Notes: a model not told the origin generated them from the sequence alone. Shown: positions 46,202 through 57,424, counted from the stretch's first letter. The stretch: DNA of 64,000 nucleotides from Actinomycetota bacterium (GCA_016870395.1 VGBT01000012.1:1-64000), one strand, 5' to 3'. Translations and numbers: made by a program.

Positions 46202-49200
46202 CCGCGACCGCCCCGGCGGCGGCGCGTCCCACCTCGCCCCAGCCGAGCAGCCGCACGCGCGCCCGGCAGCGGAGAGGGGACCGCCTCGCGCTGCTCGTAC
46301 CGAGCCTCGTCGCGGGCATCGTGACCTTCTGGTGGTTCCCCTGGGACCGCTTCCTCGCCGCCGGCGACGTGACGCCGTTTCTCCGCGCGGGTGAGAGCAA
46401 CGAGCTGTTCGACCTCTGGAACCACCAGGCGAGCGGGGCCGGATCCACGTCCACGGCCGTGGCGCGGGCGTTGGAGGTGCTGCTCCTCCGGGTCACCGGG
46501 TGGTTCGGCGGATCCGAGATGGTGGCCCAACACCTCTTCTACGCCCTCGTGATGGCGTTCGCAGCGTTCGGTGCGGCTTACCTGGCGCGCGCGTTCGTGC
46601 GCGACCCGCTCGCAGTCGCGGCCGCGGGCCTGCTCGGAGCGTTCAACGTGTTCGTGCTCATCCATCTCCCCAACCCACTGACGATGATCTGGCTGGGGAT
46701 CGTCGGTACGTGCGGAGGGATGCTCGTCCGGGTCGCGCGCGGGGCGCCGATGTCACCGGTGGTGTTCGCGGTGGTGACCCTCGCCGCCTCGTACCTTTCG
46801 CTCAACCCTCCGCTGCTCGCGACGGCGTCACTCGTGCTGCTCGCGGTGGCGAGCGGCGCGAGCCTGCTCGTCGGCTCGGGCGGTGCCCGCCGCGCATGGC
46901 GGTTCCTCGGCCGGGCGGCGCCGTGGGTGCTCGGCCTCAACTTCTGGTGGATCGTCCCGACGGTGCTCGCCACCGTCGCCCGGGAGGGCCTCGCGGTCTC
47001 GGCCGTCACGCGGGTGGAGGACTGGTCGTGGTCGCACGCACGCAACTCGATCCCGAACGTGCTCTCGTTCACCGCGGACTGGGGCTGGGTGCATCGGGAG
47101 TACATGCCCTACGCCGAGACCCTCGACGCGTACCCGGTGAGCCTCCTGCGCTGGACGCTGCCGCTCCTCGCGGTCGCCGCGCTCTTCCTCGTGCGGGGCC
47201 AGCGGCGGGTGGCGGCGTGGACGCTGGTGGGGGCGAGCGTCGTCGCCACGTTTCTCGCGAAGGGCCTGCACTGGCCGTTCGAGGGGGTGAATCTCTGGGC
47301 GTACCACCACCTGCCCGGGCTCTGGCTGCTGCGCGATCCGGTGAGCAAGGTCGGCGGCGTGCTGGTGCTGTCGATGGTCGTCCTCGCGGCGATGACCGTC
47401 GAGACGGTCCTCGCCCGCTGCGCCGAGGCGACGTCGCGACGGCTCGCGCGCGGCGCGGCGATCGCGCTTGCCGGCGCGGTCTGCCTCGCACTGGCGTTCC
47501 CGTACCCGTTGTGGCTCGGCCGGATCGGACCCGACGGTCGCGGCGGGCTGCCGTCGGCGCGGGTGTCGGTACCCGAGGCCTGGCACCACGTCGCCGCGGC
47601 GGTGAACGCGTCGTCACAGCCGGGCAAGGCCCTCGTGCTCCCGCTCGACCCCTACTACCAGGTCACGACCTCATGGGGGTTCCACGGCGCCGACACGCTC
47701 CCGTCCCAGCTCGTCGAGCGGCCGGTGCTGTCGCTCCTGCCCGACGGGTACTTCAAGCCGGCGGGCGCGCTGCCCGAGATGCTGCGCACGCTGGAAGACG
47801 ACCTGCTTCGGGGCGAGGGCGACCGCGCGGCGAAGCTGCTGCAGCTGCTCGGCGTGTCCCACGTGATCCTCCGCAGCGACCTGGCCGAAGGTCAGGTGGT
47901 GCGCTCTGTCTCCGATCGGGATCGGCTCGCGCTCGGCCTGGCGCTCACGCCGGGGGTCGGCTCGCCGCGGCCGTTCTCCGTCGCCGACGTGTACCCGCTG
48001 ACGGCGCCGGCGGCGATCGTGTGGGCGCCGAGCGAGGTGCACGGGATCGTGCGACGCGACGAGGCACGGATGGTCGACGCGCTCGCCGCGCTGCCGACGG
48101 ACGCGGCCGCGGTCGCGCCGGGCGACGCGCCGATCGACGCGCTCTCGTGGGAGGCGCCCGACCGGACGAGTGCCGGGGTGGGCTTCGAGCTCCGGCGCGG
48201 GCGGCGCTACGAGGTCGGGCTGGCGGACACCACGCCGACCCGCTACCAGCTCCGGGTGGTGGAGCGGGGGCAGCAGGCGATGGCGCGCGTGTTCGACCCG
48301 GTCAACCTGACGTTGGACGGCGAGGTCGTCGGGGCCGCGCCCGTGCAGACGATCCCGCTGCGCAGCGGAGCCGTGCGGGCAGTGGCGGTGGGTGACCGGA
48401 TAATGATGGTGGAGCGCGGGCTGGCGGAGCTCGACGTGGTCGGGCCGACGACGGTGCAGGCGTTCGGCGCGTCCGCGCCGGCGGCCCGCGGCGACCGCTT
48501 CGGTCCGGTCGGCGAGTGCGGCCCACGTGCAGAGGGGTCCCCGTCACCGACGAGCTCGCGGATTCCCGACGGGCGGCGCCTCCGCGCGGACGGCGTCCTC
48601 GCGTGCGTCACCTTTCCCGGTCCCTCGCTGTCGCCCGAGGATCTCTACCGCGTGCGCTTCGAGGCGCGCGGGTCTGCGGACGGTGCCCTGCGTGCGTGCC
48701 TCTGGATGAACGGGCCGGGCGGGTGTGCCGAGATGCCCGCGCTGGAGAGCACCAGGGAGTGGAGCCGGTTCGAGGCCGCGGTCCGGGTCGCGCCGGGGAC
48801 GACCGGCCTGACGCTGTACCTGTACGCGAACGGTACCGGCGGTCCGGTCGTGGGCCAGTACCGGGACGTCTCGATGGTGCCGCTGGAGTTCGTCGGGGAG
48901 GGCCAGGTCGAGCCGGTGTCGCGCGAACCCGAGATCCGGTACCTCGAGGGTGGCGACCACCGGACGGCGCTCATTCAGCCGATCGCCAGCTCGGCGCTCG
49001 TCGCCGACTCGCCACTCGGAGACTGCCAACGGCTGGACGACCGCTCGTTCGCGGAGGCGGGCCTGGCGGTCGAGCCGATCGAGCGCGGCGTGCAGCTGCG
49101 GGCGCGGGCCCACTCGGCGTGCGTGACGGCGGCGATCCCGGCGGAGGTTGCAGCGGGCCAGGTCGCGCTCTCGATGGAGGTGCGCACGGTGAGCGGGCGC

Positions 49201-49794
49201 GCCGCGCGCGTCTGCCTCTGGCAGGAGGGGCCGAACCGGTGTGCGACGCTCGCGGCGCTGCCCGCGAGCCCGGGCTGGCGACCCTACCGGGTCGAGGTGA
49301 CCCTGGAGCCCGGCACCACCTCGGCTCGCCTCTACCTCTACGCCGACGGTGTCGACGGCGGGACCGTGGTCGAGTACCGGGATCTCGCGGCCCGTCCGGT
49401 GGCCCCCGAGATCGTGAACATCAGGCCCGCCGTGCCGAGTGCCTCGACGCCGACCGTGCAGTGGGAGCAGGACGGCGGGTCGCGGTTCTCGGCCCGGGTG
49501 GCCGGCGGCCCGTATCCCGCGGTGGTCGTGCTCGACGAGTCGTTCGGCTCCGGCTGGCAGGTGGACGGGGCGGAGGTCCGCGGTCACACGGAGGTCAACG
49601 GGTACGCGAACGCCTGGGTGCTCGCGTCGGGCGGCGCGCTCTCGATCCGGTACGGGCCCAACGCCTGGGCGAGGGCCGCGCTCTGGGTCTCGGTGGCCGT
49701 GGCCCTCCTCGCGGTCGGGCGCACGGTCTGGCGGCGCCGGCGCAGCCGCGCGCTGCCGCTCGTCGAGCCGCCCTCCCCGCCGCCGGCCCACTAG
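46198..49794 (+). CDS. Large GT-C membrane glycosyltransferase, AftD-like (arabinofuranosyltransferase family), with C-terminal beta-rich repeats
   Basis: FWWFPWDRFLAAGDVTPFLRAGESNELFDLWNHQASGAGSTSTAVARALEVLLLRV...; C-terminal pair CLWMNGPGGCAEMPAL / CLWQEGPNRCATLAAL. Confidence 0.7.
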   Translation: MTATAPAAARPTSPQPSSRTRARQRRGDRLALLVPSLVAGIVTFWWFPWDRFLAAGDVTPFLRAGESNELFDLWNHQASGAGSTSTAVARALEVLLLRVTGWFGGSEMVAQHLFYALVMAFAAFGAAYLARAFVRDPLAVAAAGLLGAFNVFVLIHLPNPLTMIWLGIVGTCGGMLVRVARGAPMSPVVFAVVTLAASYLSLNPPLLATASLVLLAVASGASLLVGSGGARRAWRFLGRAAPWVLGLNFWWIVPTVLATVAREGLAVSAVTRVEDWSWSHARNSIPNVLSFTADWGWVHREYMPYAETLDAYPVSLLRWTLPLLAVAALFLVRGQRRVAAWTLVGASVVATFLAKGLHWPFEGVNLWAYHHLPGLWLLRDPVSKVGGVLVLSMVVLAAMTVETVLARCAEATSRRLARGAAIALAGAVCLALAFPYPLWLGRIGPDGRGGLPSARVSVPEAWHHVAAAVNASSQPGKALVLPLDPYYQVTTSWGFHGADTLPSQLVERPVLSLLPDGYFKPAGALPEMLRTLEDDLLRGEGDRAAKLLQLLGVSHVILRSDLAEGQVVRSVSDRDRLALGLALTPGVGSPRPFSVADVYPLTAPAAIVWAPSEVHGIVRRDEARMVDALAALPTDAAAVAPGDAPIDALSWEAPDRTSAGVGFELRRGRRYEVGLADTTPTRYQLRVVERGQQAMARVFDPVNLTLDGEVVGAAPVQTIPLRSGAVRAVAVGDRIMMVERGLAELDVVGPTTVQAFGASAPAARGDRFGPVGECGPRAEGSPSPTSSRIPDGRRLRADGVLACVTFPGPSLSPEDLYRVRFEARGSADGALRACLWMNGPGGCAEMPALESTREWSRFEAAVRVAPGTTGLTLYLYANGTGGPVVGQYRDVSMVPLEFVGEGQVEPVSREPEIRYLEGGDHRTALIQPIASSALVADSPLGDCQRLDDRSFAEAGLAVEPIERGVQLRARAHSACVTAAIPAEVAAGQVALSMEVRTVSGRAARVCLWQEGPNRCATLAALPASPGWRPYRVEVTLEPGTTSARLYLYADGVDGGTVVEYRDLAARPVAPEIVNIRPAVPSASTPTVQWEQDGGSRFSARVAGGPYPAVVVLDESFGSGWQVDGAEVRGHTEVNGYANAWVLASGGALSIRYGPNAWARAALWVSVAVALLAVGRTVWRRRRSRALPLVEPPSPPPAH

Positions 49795-49839
49795 GCTGAT
49801 TGCTTCGAGGCGGGCGCGAGCGACGGGAGCCGAGCAGCG

Positions 49840-51006
49840 GTGGAAGTCGAGATCGGGATCGGCAAGTCGGGTCGGCGGGCGTACGGGTTCGACGACATCG
49901 CGATCGTGCCCAGCCGGCGCACACGGGACCCGGAAGATGTCGACATCTCGTGGGACCTCGACGCGTTCCACCTCGACCTGCCCCTCGTGGCCTCGGCCAT
50001 GGACGGGGTCGTGTCCCCCAAGACCGCGATCGAGATCGGCCGGCTCGGCGGGCTCGCCTGCCTCAACCTCGAAGGCCTCTGGACCCGCTACGACGACACC
50101 GACTCGGTGTTCGAGGAGATCGCAGGCCTCGACCCCGACAAGGCCACCCGCCGGATGCAGGAGCTCTACCAGGAGCCGATCAAGGAAGAGCTGATCGGTC
50201 GGCGCATCCGCGAGGTGAAGGACGCAGGTGTGGTCACCTGCGCGTCGCTCACGCCTCAGCGCGTCGAGCAGTACGCCGCGCACGTCCTCGAGGCCGAGCT
50301 CGACATCTTGGTGGTGCAGGGCACCGTCGTGAGCGCCGAGCACGTCTCGAAGGACCCCGACCGCCAGCCGCTCAACCTCAAGAAGTTCATCCGCGAGTTC
50401 GAGCTGCCGGTGATCGTCGGCGGCTGCGCGAGCTACAGCACCGCGCTGCACCTGATGCGCACCGGCGCCGTCGGCATCCTCGGGGGCGTCGGGCCCGGCC
50501 ACGCGTGCACGAGCCGCGGCGTGCTCGGCATCGGCGTGCCCCAAGCGACCGCCATCGCCGATGCCGCCGGCGCGCGCATCCGGCACCTCGACGAGACCGG
50601 TGTCTACGTCCACGTCATCGCCGACGGCGGGATGCGCACGGGCGGCGACGTCGCCAAGGCGATCGCGTGCGGTGCCGACGCGGTGATGATCGGCTCGCCG
50701 CTCGCCGGCGCGTACGAGGCACCCGGACGCGGGTACCACTGGGGCATGGCGACGTTCCACCCCACGCTCCCGCGCGGCGCGCGCGTCCACGCGGGTCAGA
50801 AGGGGACGCTGGCCGAGATCCTCGTCGGCCCGGCCCACGACAACGACGGCACCCTCAATCTGTTCGGCGCGCTGCGCACCTCGATGGCCACCACCGGCTA
50901 CGAGACGGTGAAGGAGTTCCAGAAGGCCGAGGTGATGGTCGCGCCGTCGCTGCAGACCGAAGGCAAGGCACTGCAGCGCGCACAAGGCATCGGGATGGGT
51001 CGATAG
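49840..51006 (+). CDS. guaB3: GuaB3-type IMP dehydrogenase family protein
   Basis: [38 protein letters not shown]...[37 protein letters not shown]. Confidence 0.9.
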   Translation: MEVEIGIGKSGRRAYGFDDIAIVPSRRTRDPEDVDISWDLDAFHLDLPLVASAMDGVVSPKTAIEIGRLGGLACLNLEGLWTRYDDTDSVFEEIAGLDPDKATRRMQELYQEPIKEELIGRRIREVKDAGVVTCASLTPQRVEQYAAHVLEAELDILVVQGTVVSAEHVSKDPDRQPLNLKKFIREFELPVIVGGCASYSTALHLMRTGAVGILGGVGPGHACTSRGVLGIGVPQATAIADAAGARIRHLDETGVYVHVIADGGMRTGGDVAKAIACGADAVMIGSPLAGAYEAPGRGYHWGMATFHPTLPRGARVHAGQKGTLAEILVGPAHDNDGTLNLFGALRTSMATTGYETVKEFQKAEVMVAPSLQTEGKALQRAQGIGMGR

Positions 51007-51010
51007 CGCA

Positions 51011-52549
51011 TTGCACTCCGACCACGACCTCGTCCTCGTCGTCGACCTCGGGGCCCAGTACGCGCAGCTGATCGCCAGACGCGTCCGCGAGGCCCACGTG
51101 TACTCGGAGATCGTGGCGCGCTCGATGCCCGTCGCCGAGATGCTGGCGAAGGAGCCGAAGGCGATCATCCTCTCCGGTGGTCCGGCCTCGGTGCACGTCG
51201 ACGGCGCGCCGTCGGTCGACCCGTCGCTCTACGACGCGGGCGTCCCCGTGCTCGGCATCTGCTACGGCGCGCAGCTCGTCGCGCGCGACCTCGGGGGCGA
51301 GGTCGCCAAGACTGGTCGGGGCGAGTACGGCCGCACCGATCTTGCCGTCGCCGAGGCCGGGCCGCTGTTCCGCGAGCAGCCGGTCGAGCAGGTCGTGTGG
51401 ATGAGCCACTTCGACACGATCACCAAGGCCCCCCCCGGGTTCCGAGTGCTCGCGGCCACCGCCGACACCCCGGCGGCCGCGTTCGGTGACCCGGAACGGG
51501 CCGTCTACGGCGTGCAGTTCCACCCGGAGGTGGTGCACACCGAGCAGGGCCAGGAGGTGCTCAAGGCGTTCCTGTACGAGGTTGCCGAGTGCCGGCCGAC
51601 GTGGACGAACGTGTCGATCATCGAGCACGCGGTCGCCGAGATCCGGGCCCAGATCGGTGCCGAGCAGGTGATCTGCGGGTTGTCCGGCGGGGTCGACTCG
51701 GCGGTCGCGGCCGCGCTGGTGCACAAGGCGGTGGGCGACCAGCTCACGTGCGTGTTCGTCGACACCGGGCTGCTGCGCCTGGGCGAGGCCGAGCAGGTGG
51801 AGGACACGTTCCGCCGCCAGTTCCACGTCGACCTCGTGCACGTGAAGGCGGCCGACCGGTTCCTCGGCGCCCTGAACGACGTCATCGAACCGGAACGCAA
51901 GCGCAAGATCATCGGCGAGACGTTCATCCGCGTGTTCGAGGAGGTCGCCCGCGATCTGTCCGACGTGCGCCTCCTGGTACAGGGAACGCTCTACCCCGAC
52001 ATCGTCGAGTCGGGTGGTGGCGACAACGCGGTGATCAAGAGCCACCACAACGTCGGCGGGCTGCCCGAAGACATGGACTTCGAGCTGGTCGAGCCGTTGC
52101 GCAACCTGTTCAAGGACGAGGCGCGCGCCGTGGGCGAGGAGCTGGGCCTCCCCGAGGAGATCGTGTGGCGCCAGCCGTTCCCGGGGCCGGGGCTGGGTGT
52201 GCGGATCATCGGCACGATCACGCCCGAACGGGTGGAGATCCTCCAGCGCGCAGACGCGATCGTCGTCGAGGAGATCCGCAGGGCCGGGCTGTACCGGGAG
52301 ATCTGGCAGAGCTTCGCGGTGCTGCCCGCCGTGCGCACGGTCGGCGTCATGGGCGACGATCGCACCTACGCGTACCCGATCGTCATCCGCGCGGTCACCA
52401 GCGACGACGCGATGACCGCCGACTGGGCGCGCCTTCCCTACGAGGTGCTCGAGCGGATCGCGAGCCGCGTGATCAACGAGGTGCCGGGCGTGAACCGCGT
52501 CGCGTACGACGTCACCAGCAAGCCTCCCGGCACGATCGAGTGGGAGTAG
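51011..52549 (+). CDS. guaA: GMP synthase (glutamine-hydrolysing)
   Basis: [28 protein letters not shown]...[34 protein letters not shown]...GTIEWE*. Confidence 0.97.
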   Translation: MHSDHDLVLVVDLGAQYAQLIARRVREAHVYSEIVARSMPVAEMLAKEPKAIILSGGPASVHVDGAPSVDPSLYDAGVPVLGICYGAQLVARDLGGEVAKTGRGEYGRTDLAVAEAGPLFREQPVEQVVWMSHFDTITKAPPGFRVLAATADTPAAAFGDPERAVYGVQFHPEVVHTEQGQEVLKAFLYEVAECRPTWTNVSIIEHAVAEIRAQIGAEQVICGLSGGVDSAVAAALVHKAVGDQLTCVFVDTGLLRLGEAEQVEDTFRRQFHVDLVHVKAADRFLGALNDVIEPERKRKIIGETFIRVFEEVARDLSDVRLLVQGTLYPDIVESGGGDNAVIKSHHNVGGLPEDMDFELVEPLRNLFKDEARAVGEELGLPEEIVWRQPFPGPGLGVRIIGTITPERVEILQRADAIVVEEIRRAGLYREIWQSFAVLPAVRTVGVMGDDRTYAYPIVIRAVTSDDAMTADWARLPYEVLERIASRVINEVPGVNRVAYDVTSKPPGTIEWE

Positions 52550-52707
52550 CTGCTCGCCCGGTATTCGGTCCCCGCCTGGGTTCAGCGCGAGCCGCGGTGA
52601 GGTGCCACCCTGCGTGGTCGGCGACGACCGGAGCGCGGCCGGCCGCGTCTAGGCTGTAGCCGAGTATCATACGCAAATTGTCTTGTATATCCGTTTTAGG
52701 GGGACTC

Positions 52708-54300
52708 ATGCGGCGATGGGCTGGGCTCGCGCTGGCGGCCGCGATCGTCGTAGGCAGCAGCGGTTGCGCGTTCGTGGCTCGCTCGGCCGTCTCCCCGAGC
52801 GGTCAGCAGCCCGAGGTCGGGTCGGTGAGCTTCGGTTCGGCGCTCAGCTCGGACGGACGCTTTGCCGTGTTCCAGTCCGACGCCGAGAACCTCACGGCGG
52901 GGGCTGACGCCAACGGGCTCACCGACGTGTTCCTGCGCGATCACGTGGCCGGCGTGACGGAGCGCATCAGCGTCGGCTGGGACCTCGCGAACGACCCCGA
53001 TCCCAACAACGAGAGCCTCGCGGGTCCGGGCGCGGTCTCCACGAACGGGCGATACGTCGTCTTCGAGTCAGTCGCGGACAACCTGGTTGCCGACGACACG
53101 AACGGCGCGTCCGACGTCTTCGTGCGAGATCGACAGACGCAGACGACCGTTCGCGTGCTCGGCAACAACGAGACCGAGCCCGACGACGGTTCTCATCATC
53201 CGTCGATCAGTGCCGACGGAGCGTTCGTGGCGTTCGAGTCCTTCGCGGGCAACCTCATCGACGTCGACGAGAACGGCTTCCGGGACGTCTTCGTGTGGAA
53301 TCGCGCGACCGGCGCGGTCGCCCGGATGAGCCAGCGCGGCAACGGCGTCGAAGGTGAGGGCGAGTCCTACGAACCGATGATCGACCCTGCGGGTCGTTAC
53401 GTGGCCTTCGCGTCGGCGGCTCCGAACCTGATCACCGGCGACACGAACGAAGCGGAGGACGTCCTGGTCAAGGATCGTTCGGGCGGCACGTTGTCACGCG
53501 CGAGCCTTACGAGCGCGGGACTCCAGGCGAACTCGAGCTCGATGACCCCGTTCATCGCCGGCGCTGGACGCTACGTGTTGTTCGCGTCGTATGCGACCGA
53601 CCTCGTGACCGGGGACACCAACGGTCTGCTGGACGTCTTCGTCCGTGACCGGGTGGCGGGCACGACCGAGCGCGTGAGTGTCGCCGGAGACGGATCCCAG
53701 GCCTTGGGGAGCGGCATCAGCGTTCCGGGTGGCATCAGTGGGGACGGACGCTTCGCGCTGTTCTCGACCACGGGCACCAGCTTGATTGCCGCGGGCCAGA
53801 GCGCGTCGCTGCCGGTCGCGCTGGTGCGCGACCGCACCGGTGGGCGAACGCTGAAGGTCACATCCCGGGCCGACGGGAACTTGCTCGACGAGGGCTTCCT
53901 CGGTTCGATCAGCGACGACGGTCGGTACTTGCTGCTCGCGTCGCGGGATGTGTCCGCCGTCGAGCCCGACGGAAACGGGTCCACGTTCGACGTGTTCTTG
54001 CGATCGACGGTCAATCCCTTGGTCCTGGGGCTGTCCCCCGCGAGCGTTCCACGGGGAGCATCGACCACGGTGTCGTTCCTCGGCACCGACCTTGCTCCCG
54101 GGTCGACGATCCTGCTCGGTGAGGGAGTGAGCGTCACCAACGTCGTCTTCGTGAGTCCGTCGCAGATCGAGGTCTCGATCTCGGTCGCCCCGAACGCAGT
54201 CCCAGGACCGCGAACTCCGTTGCTGGTCGACAACGGCTCGGGTGCGGGACCGGCATCGGGAGGCGTGGCCTTCTTGCCGGACGCCTTCGCGGTCATCTAG
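52708..54300 (+). CDS. Secreted lipoprotein-like beta-propeller (TolB/PD40-like) with C-terminal IPT/TIG-like domain
   Basis: LAAAIVVGSSGCAFVA; recurring DTNGxxDVFVRDRxxGxTxRVS repeats; LGLSPASVPRGASTTVSFLGTDLAPGSTILLGEGVSVTNVVFVSPSQIEVSI. Confidence 0.8.
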   Translation: MRRWAGLALAAAIVVGSSGCAFVARSAVSPSGQQPEVGSVSFGSALSSDGRFAVFQSDAENLTAGADANGLTDVFLRDHVAGVTERISVGWDLANDPDPNNESLAGPGAVSTNGRYVVFESVADNLVADDTNGASDVFVRDRQTQTTVRVLGNNETEPDDGSHHPSISADGAFVAFESFAGNLIDVDENGFRDVFVWNRATGAVARMSQRGNGVEGEGESYEPMIDPAGRYVAFASAAPNLITGDTNEAEDVLVKDRSGGTLSRASLTSAGLQANSSSMTPFIAGAGRYVLFASYATDLVTGDTNGLLDVFVRDRVAGTTERVSVAGDGSQALGSGISVPGGISGDGRFALFSTTGTSLIAAGQSASLPVALVRDRTGGRTLKVTSRADGNLLDEGFLGSISDDGRYLLLASRDVSAVEPDGNGSTFDVFLRSTVNPLVLGLSPASVPRGASTTVSFLGTDLAPGSTILLGEGVSVTNVVFVSPSQIEVSISVAPNAVPGPRTPLLVDNGSGAGPASGGVAFLPDAFAVI

Positions 54301-54738
54301 GTGCGGGCACTCGTCCAGCGCGTGGCGCGCGCGTCGGTCACCGTCGACGGGGCCACGGTGGGGGAGATCGGGCCGGGGCTCTGCGTGCTCGTGGGCGTCA
54401 CGCACGACGACACCGACGCGACGGCCGCGAAGCTCGCCGACAAGGTCGCGAACCTGCGGGTGTTCGCCGACGAGGCGGGGGCGATGAACCGCTCCCTGCT
54501 CGAGATCGGCGGCGCCGCGCTCGTGGTCAGCCAGTTCACCCTCTACGCCGACACCCGCAAGGGCCGGCGGCCCTCGTGGGGCGCTGCCTCGCCCCCCGAA
54601 CACGCGGAGCCGCTGGTGGAGGTGTTCACGACCGCCCTGGGTGATCTCGGCGTCACGGTCGCGACCGGCCGGTTCCGCGCCGACATGCAGGTGGACCTGG
54701 TCAACGACGGGCCCGTCACCCTGATGATGGAGACGTGA
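54301..54738 (+). CDS. dtd: D-aminoacyl-tRNA deacylase
   Basis: [40 protein letters not shown]...[19 protein letters not shown]. Confidence 0.95.
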   Translation: MRALVQRVARASVTVDGATVGEIGPGLCVLVGVTHDDTDATAAKLADKVANLRVFADEAGAMNRSLLEIGGAALVVSQFTLYADTRKGRRPSWGAASPPEHAEPLVEVFTTALGDLGVTVATGRFRADMQVDLVNDGPVTLMMET

Positions 54739-54768
54739 GCGGCAGGAGCCGGTAGCGTTCCTGGCCTC

Positions 54769-55053
54769 GTGGAACGGATCGAGTCCGCCCACAGCCTCTG
54801 GCTCTTCGACACCGAGCGCAAGCGCTTCCGGCGTCTCCCGCGCGGTGTTGACCCCGACTCCCTCGCGCTCGACGTCGACTGGGAGTCGTACCACGCGCTC
54901 GACGTCGACGAGGCCACCGGTGCGTTCACGGTGACCCTCGACGAGGCCGGGACGCGCCTGCTGCGCGCCTTTCGCGCGGCGCCGGAGCCGGCGAACGGGC
55001 GCCCGCCCGATGTCACCACCACCGAGCTGCGCATCCCCGACCAGGGAACCTGA
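54769..55053 (+). CDS. Conserved hypothetical protein (94 aa)
   Basis: VERIESAHSLWLFDTERKRFRRLPRGVDPDSLALDVDWESYHALDVDEATGAFTVTLDEAGTRLLRAF. Confidence 0.65.
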   Translation: MERIESAHSLWLFDTERKRFRRLPRGVDPDSLALDVDWESYHALDVDEATGAFTVTLDEAGTRLLRAFRAAPEPANGRPPDVTTTELRIPDQGT

Positions 55054-55106
55054 GCCCCGCGCCGGACGGCGGTCCGGACATCGAACGTCTGTACGATGGC
55101 CGCACC

Positions 55107-57389
55107 ATGACGTTCGCCTCCCAACACGAGGAGCTCCTCTCGGGGCTCAACCCGGTCCAGTACGAGGCCGTCACCGCACCCGACGGTCCGGTGCTCGTGA
55201 TCGCGGGCGCGGGATCGGGCAAGACCCGCCTGCTCACCCACCGGGTCGCGTACCTCATTGCGGAACGCAACGTCTCGCCGTTCGAGATCCTCGCCATCAC
55301 GTTCACCAACAAGGCGGCGGGGGAGATGAAGGAGCGCGTCGGTGCGCTCGTCGGTCCGGTCGCGCAGAAGATGTGGGTCTCCACGTTCCACTCGGCGTGC
55401 GCGCGCATCCTGCGCCGGGAGGCCACGCTGCTCGGCTACCGCACGTCGTTCTCGATCTACGACGACGCCGACGCCAACCGCCTCGTCGACTACGTGCGGC
55501 GCGACCTCGACCTCGACCCCAAGCGCTTCCCGCCCCGCCGGCTGCACGCCTCGATCTCGGCCATGAAGAACGAGCTCGTCACCGCCGAAGAGGCGAAGGC
55601 CAAGGCGATGACGCCCCACGAGGTGCACGTCGCCGACGTGTACGAGGAGTACCAGAAGCGCCTCGCCGAGGCCTCCGCGGTCGACTTCGACGATCTCCTG
55701 CTGCTCGTCGTGCGCCTGTTCCGGGAGCACCTCGACGCGCGGGCACGTTGGCAGCACCGGTTCCGCCACGTCCTGGTCGACGAGTTCCAGGACACGAACG
55801 TCGTGCAATGGGAGATCGTGCGCCTCCTCACCGAGGGCCACCGCAACTGCATGGTGGTCGGCGACGCCGACCAGAGCGTCTACGGCTTCCGGGGCGCGGA
55901 CTACCGCAACCTGATGCGCTTCGAGGAGGCGTTCCCCGACGCGTCGGTGATCGTGCTGGACCAGAACTACCGGTCCACCCAGCGGATCCTCGACGCGGCC
56001 AACGCGGTGATCGCCAACAACGCGTCCCACCGTCCGAAGCACCTGTGGACCGAGCAGGTGGGCGGGGAGCTCATCGTTCGCTACCAGGCCGAGGACGAGC
56101 ACGACGAAGCCGCGTTCGTGGTGCACGAGCTCAATCGGCTCACCGATGGCGAGGGCGTGCGCTTCTCCGACGTCGCGGTCTTCTACCGGACCAACGCACA
56201 GAGCCGGGTGGTCGAGGAGTCGCTGGTGCGGGCGGGCATCCCGTACCGGATCATCGGTGGCACGAAGTTCTACGACCGCCGTGAGGTGAAGGACGCGCTC
56301 GGGTACCTCCGTGCGCTCGTGAACCCCGACGACGAGGTCGCGTGGAAGCGCATCGTCAACGTCCCGAAGCGCGGTGTGGGTGACACGTCGGTGCGCAAGG
56401 TCGATGCATACGCGCAAGGTGCCGGCGTCGTGTTCCGGGAGGCGCTGCGCGACGGCGCCGCGGCGGGCGTCACCGGCAAGGCGCTCGGCGGCATTCGTGA
56501 CCTGCTCGGCGTGATGATCGGGCTCGAGGAGCTCGCGGCCGCGGCGGGCGTCGCCGAGGTGCTCGAGGCGATGCTCGAGCGCACCGGCTACCTGGCCGAG
56601 CTCGAGGCCGAGCAGACGATCGAGTCGCAGGGTCGGATCGAGAACCTGGCCGAGCTGGTGGGCGTCGCCCGCGAGTTCGACGACCAGATCGACGCCGGCG
56701 ACGTCTCGGGGCTGGTCGCGATCGCCGGGGTCGAGCAGGCCACCGAGCCGCCGCTCGGCCTGGCCCGCGTCCAGGCGTTCCTCGAGGCCGTGTCGCTCGT
56801 GACCGACTTCGACGACGCCGACGGCGAGGAGTCGCTCGTCACGCTGATGACGCTGCACGGTGCGAAGGGGCTGGAGTTCCCGGTGGTGTTCCTCACCGGG
56901 ATGGAGGACGGGATCTTCCCGCACATGCGCGCGCTCGGCGACCCGGAGGCGCTCGAGGAGGAGCGGCGCCTCTGCTACGTGGGCATCACCCGGGCGCGGG
57001 AGCGGCTGTACCTGTGCCACGCCTGGTGCCGCCAGCTCTTCGGCGCGACCGACTACTACCCGCCGAGCCGGTTCCTCGGCGAGATCCCCGAGGAGCTCGT
57101 GCACGCGCAGGGCGAGGAGCGGCGGCGCGGTCGCGGCGGCTCGCCCGGTACGCACCGCGACGCGGTCGTGTCCGCGGCGATGTCGAGCGCGAGCCGCGAG
57201 CCGGAGGGCGCGCGCGGTGCCGAGGGCATCGGGCTGCGGGTGGGCGACGACGTCGCGCACGAGAAGTTCGGCGAGGGTGTGATCCTCGACGTGATCGGAT
57301 CGGGCGACAAGGCCGAGGCCGTCGTGCGCTTCCGCGACGCCGGGGAGAAGCGGCTCCTCCTCGCCTGGGCCCCCCTCCAGAAGCTCTAG
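55107..57389 (+). CDS. pcrA: UvrD/PcrA-type ATP-dependent DNA helicase
   Basis: LLSGLNPVQYEAVTAPDGPVLVIAGAGSGKTRLLTHRVAYLIAERNVSPFEILAITFTNKAAGEMKERV. Confidence 0.96.
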   Translation: MTFASQHEELLSGLNPVQYEAVTAPDGPVLVIAGAGSGKTRLLTHRVAYLIAERNVSPFEILAITFTNKAAGEMKERVGALVGPVAQKMWVSTFHSACARILRREATLLGYRTSFSIYDDADANRLVDYVRRDLDLDPKRFPPRRLHASISAMKNELVTAEEAKAKAMTPHEVHVADVYEEYQKRLAEASAVDFDDLLLLVVRLFREHLDARARWQHRFRHVLVDEFQDTNVVQWEIVRLLTEGHRNCMVVGDADQSVYGFRGADYRNLMRFEEAFPDASVIVLDQNYRSTQRILDAANAVIANNASHRPKHLWTEQVGGELIVRYQAEDEHDEAAFVVHELNRLTDGEGVRFSDVAVFYRTNAQSRVVEESLVRAGIPYRIIGGTKFYDRREVKDALGYLRALVNPDDEVAWKRIVNVPKRGVGDTSVRKVDAYAQGAGVVFREALRDGAAAGVTGKALGGIRDLLGVMIGLEELAAAAGVAEVLEAMLERTGYLAELEAEQTIESQGRIENLAELVGVAREFDDQIDAGDVSGLVAIAGVEQATEPPLGLARVQAFLEAVSLVTDFDDADGEESLVTLMTLHGAKGLEFPVVFLTGMEDGIFPHMRALGDPEALEEERRLCYVGITRARERLYLCHAWCRQLFGATDYYPPSRFLGEIPEELVHAQGEERRRGRGGSPGTHRDAVVSAAMSSASREPEGARGAEGIGLRVGDDVAHEKFGEGVILDVIGSGDKAEAVVRFRDAGEKRLLLAWAPLQKL

Positions 57390-57424
57390 GCCACAACCCT
57401 CACCCCCTTCCCCCAGTTTGTGCG

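Noticed and set aside
48544-51168. 874-aa minus-strand ORF
   Set aside because: Antisense to the AftD-like gene and guaB3; no domain signature.
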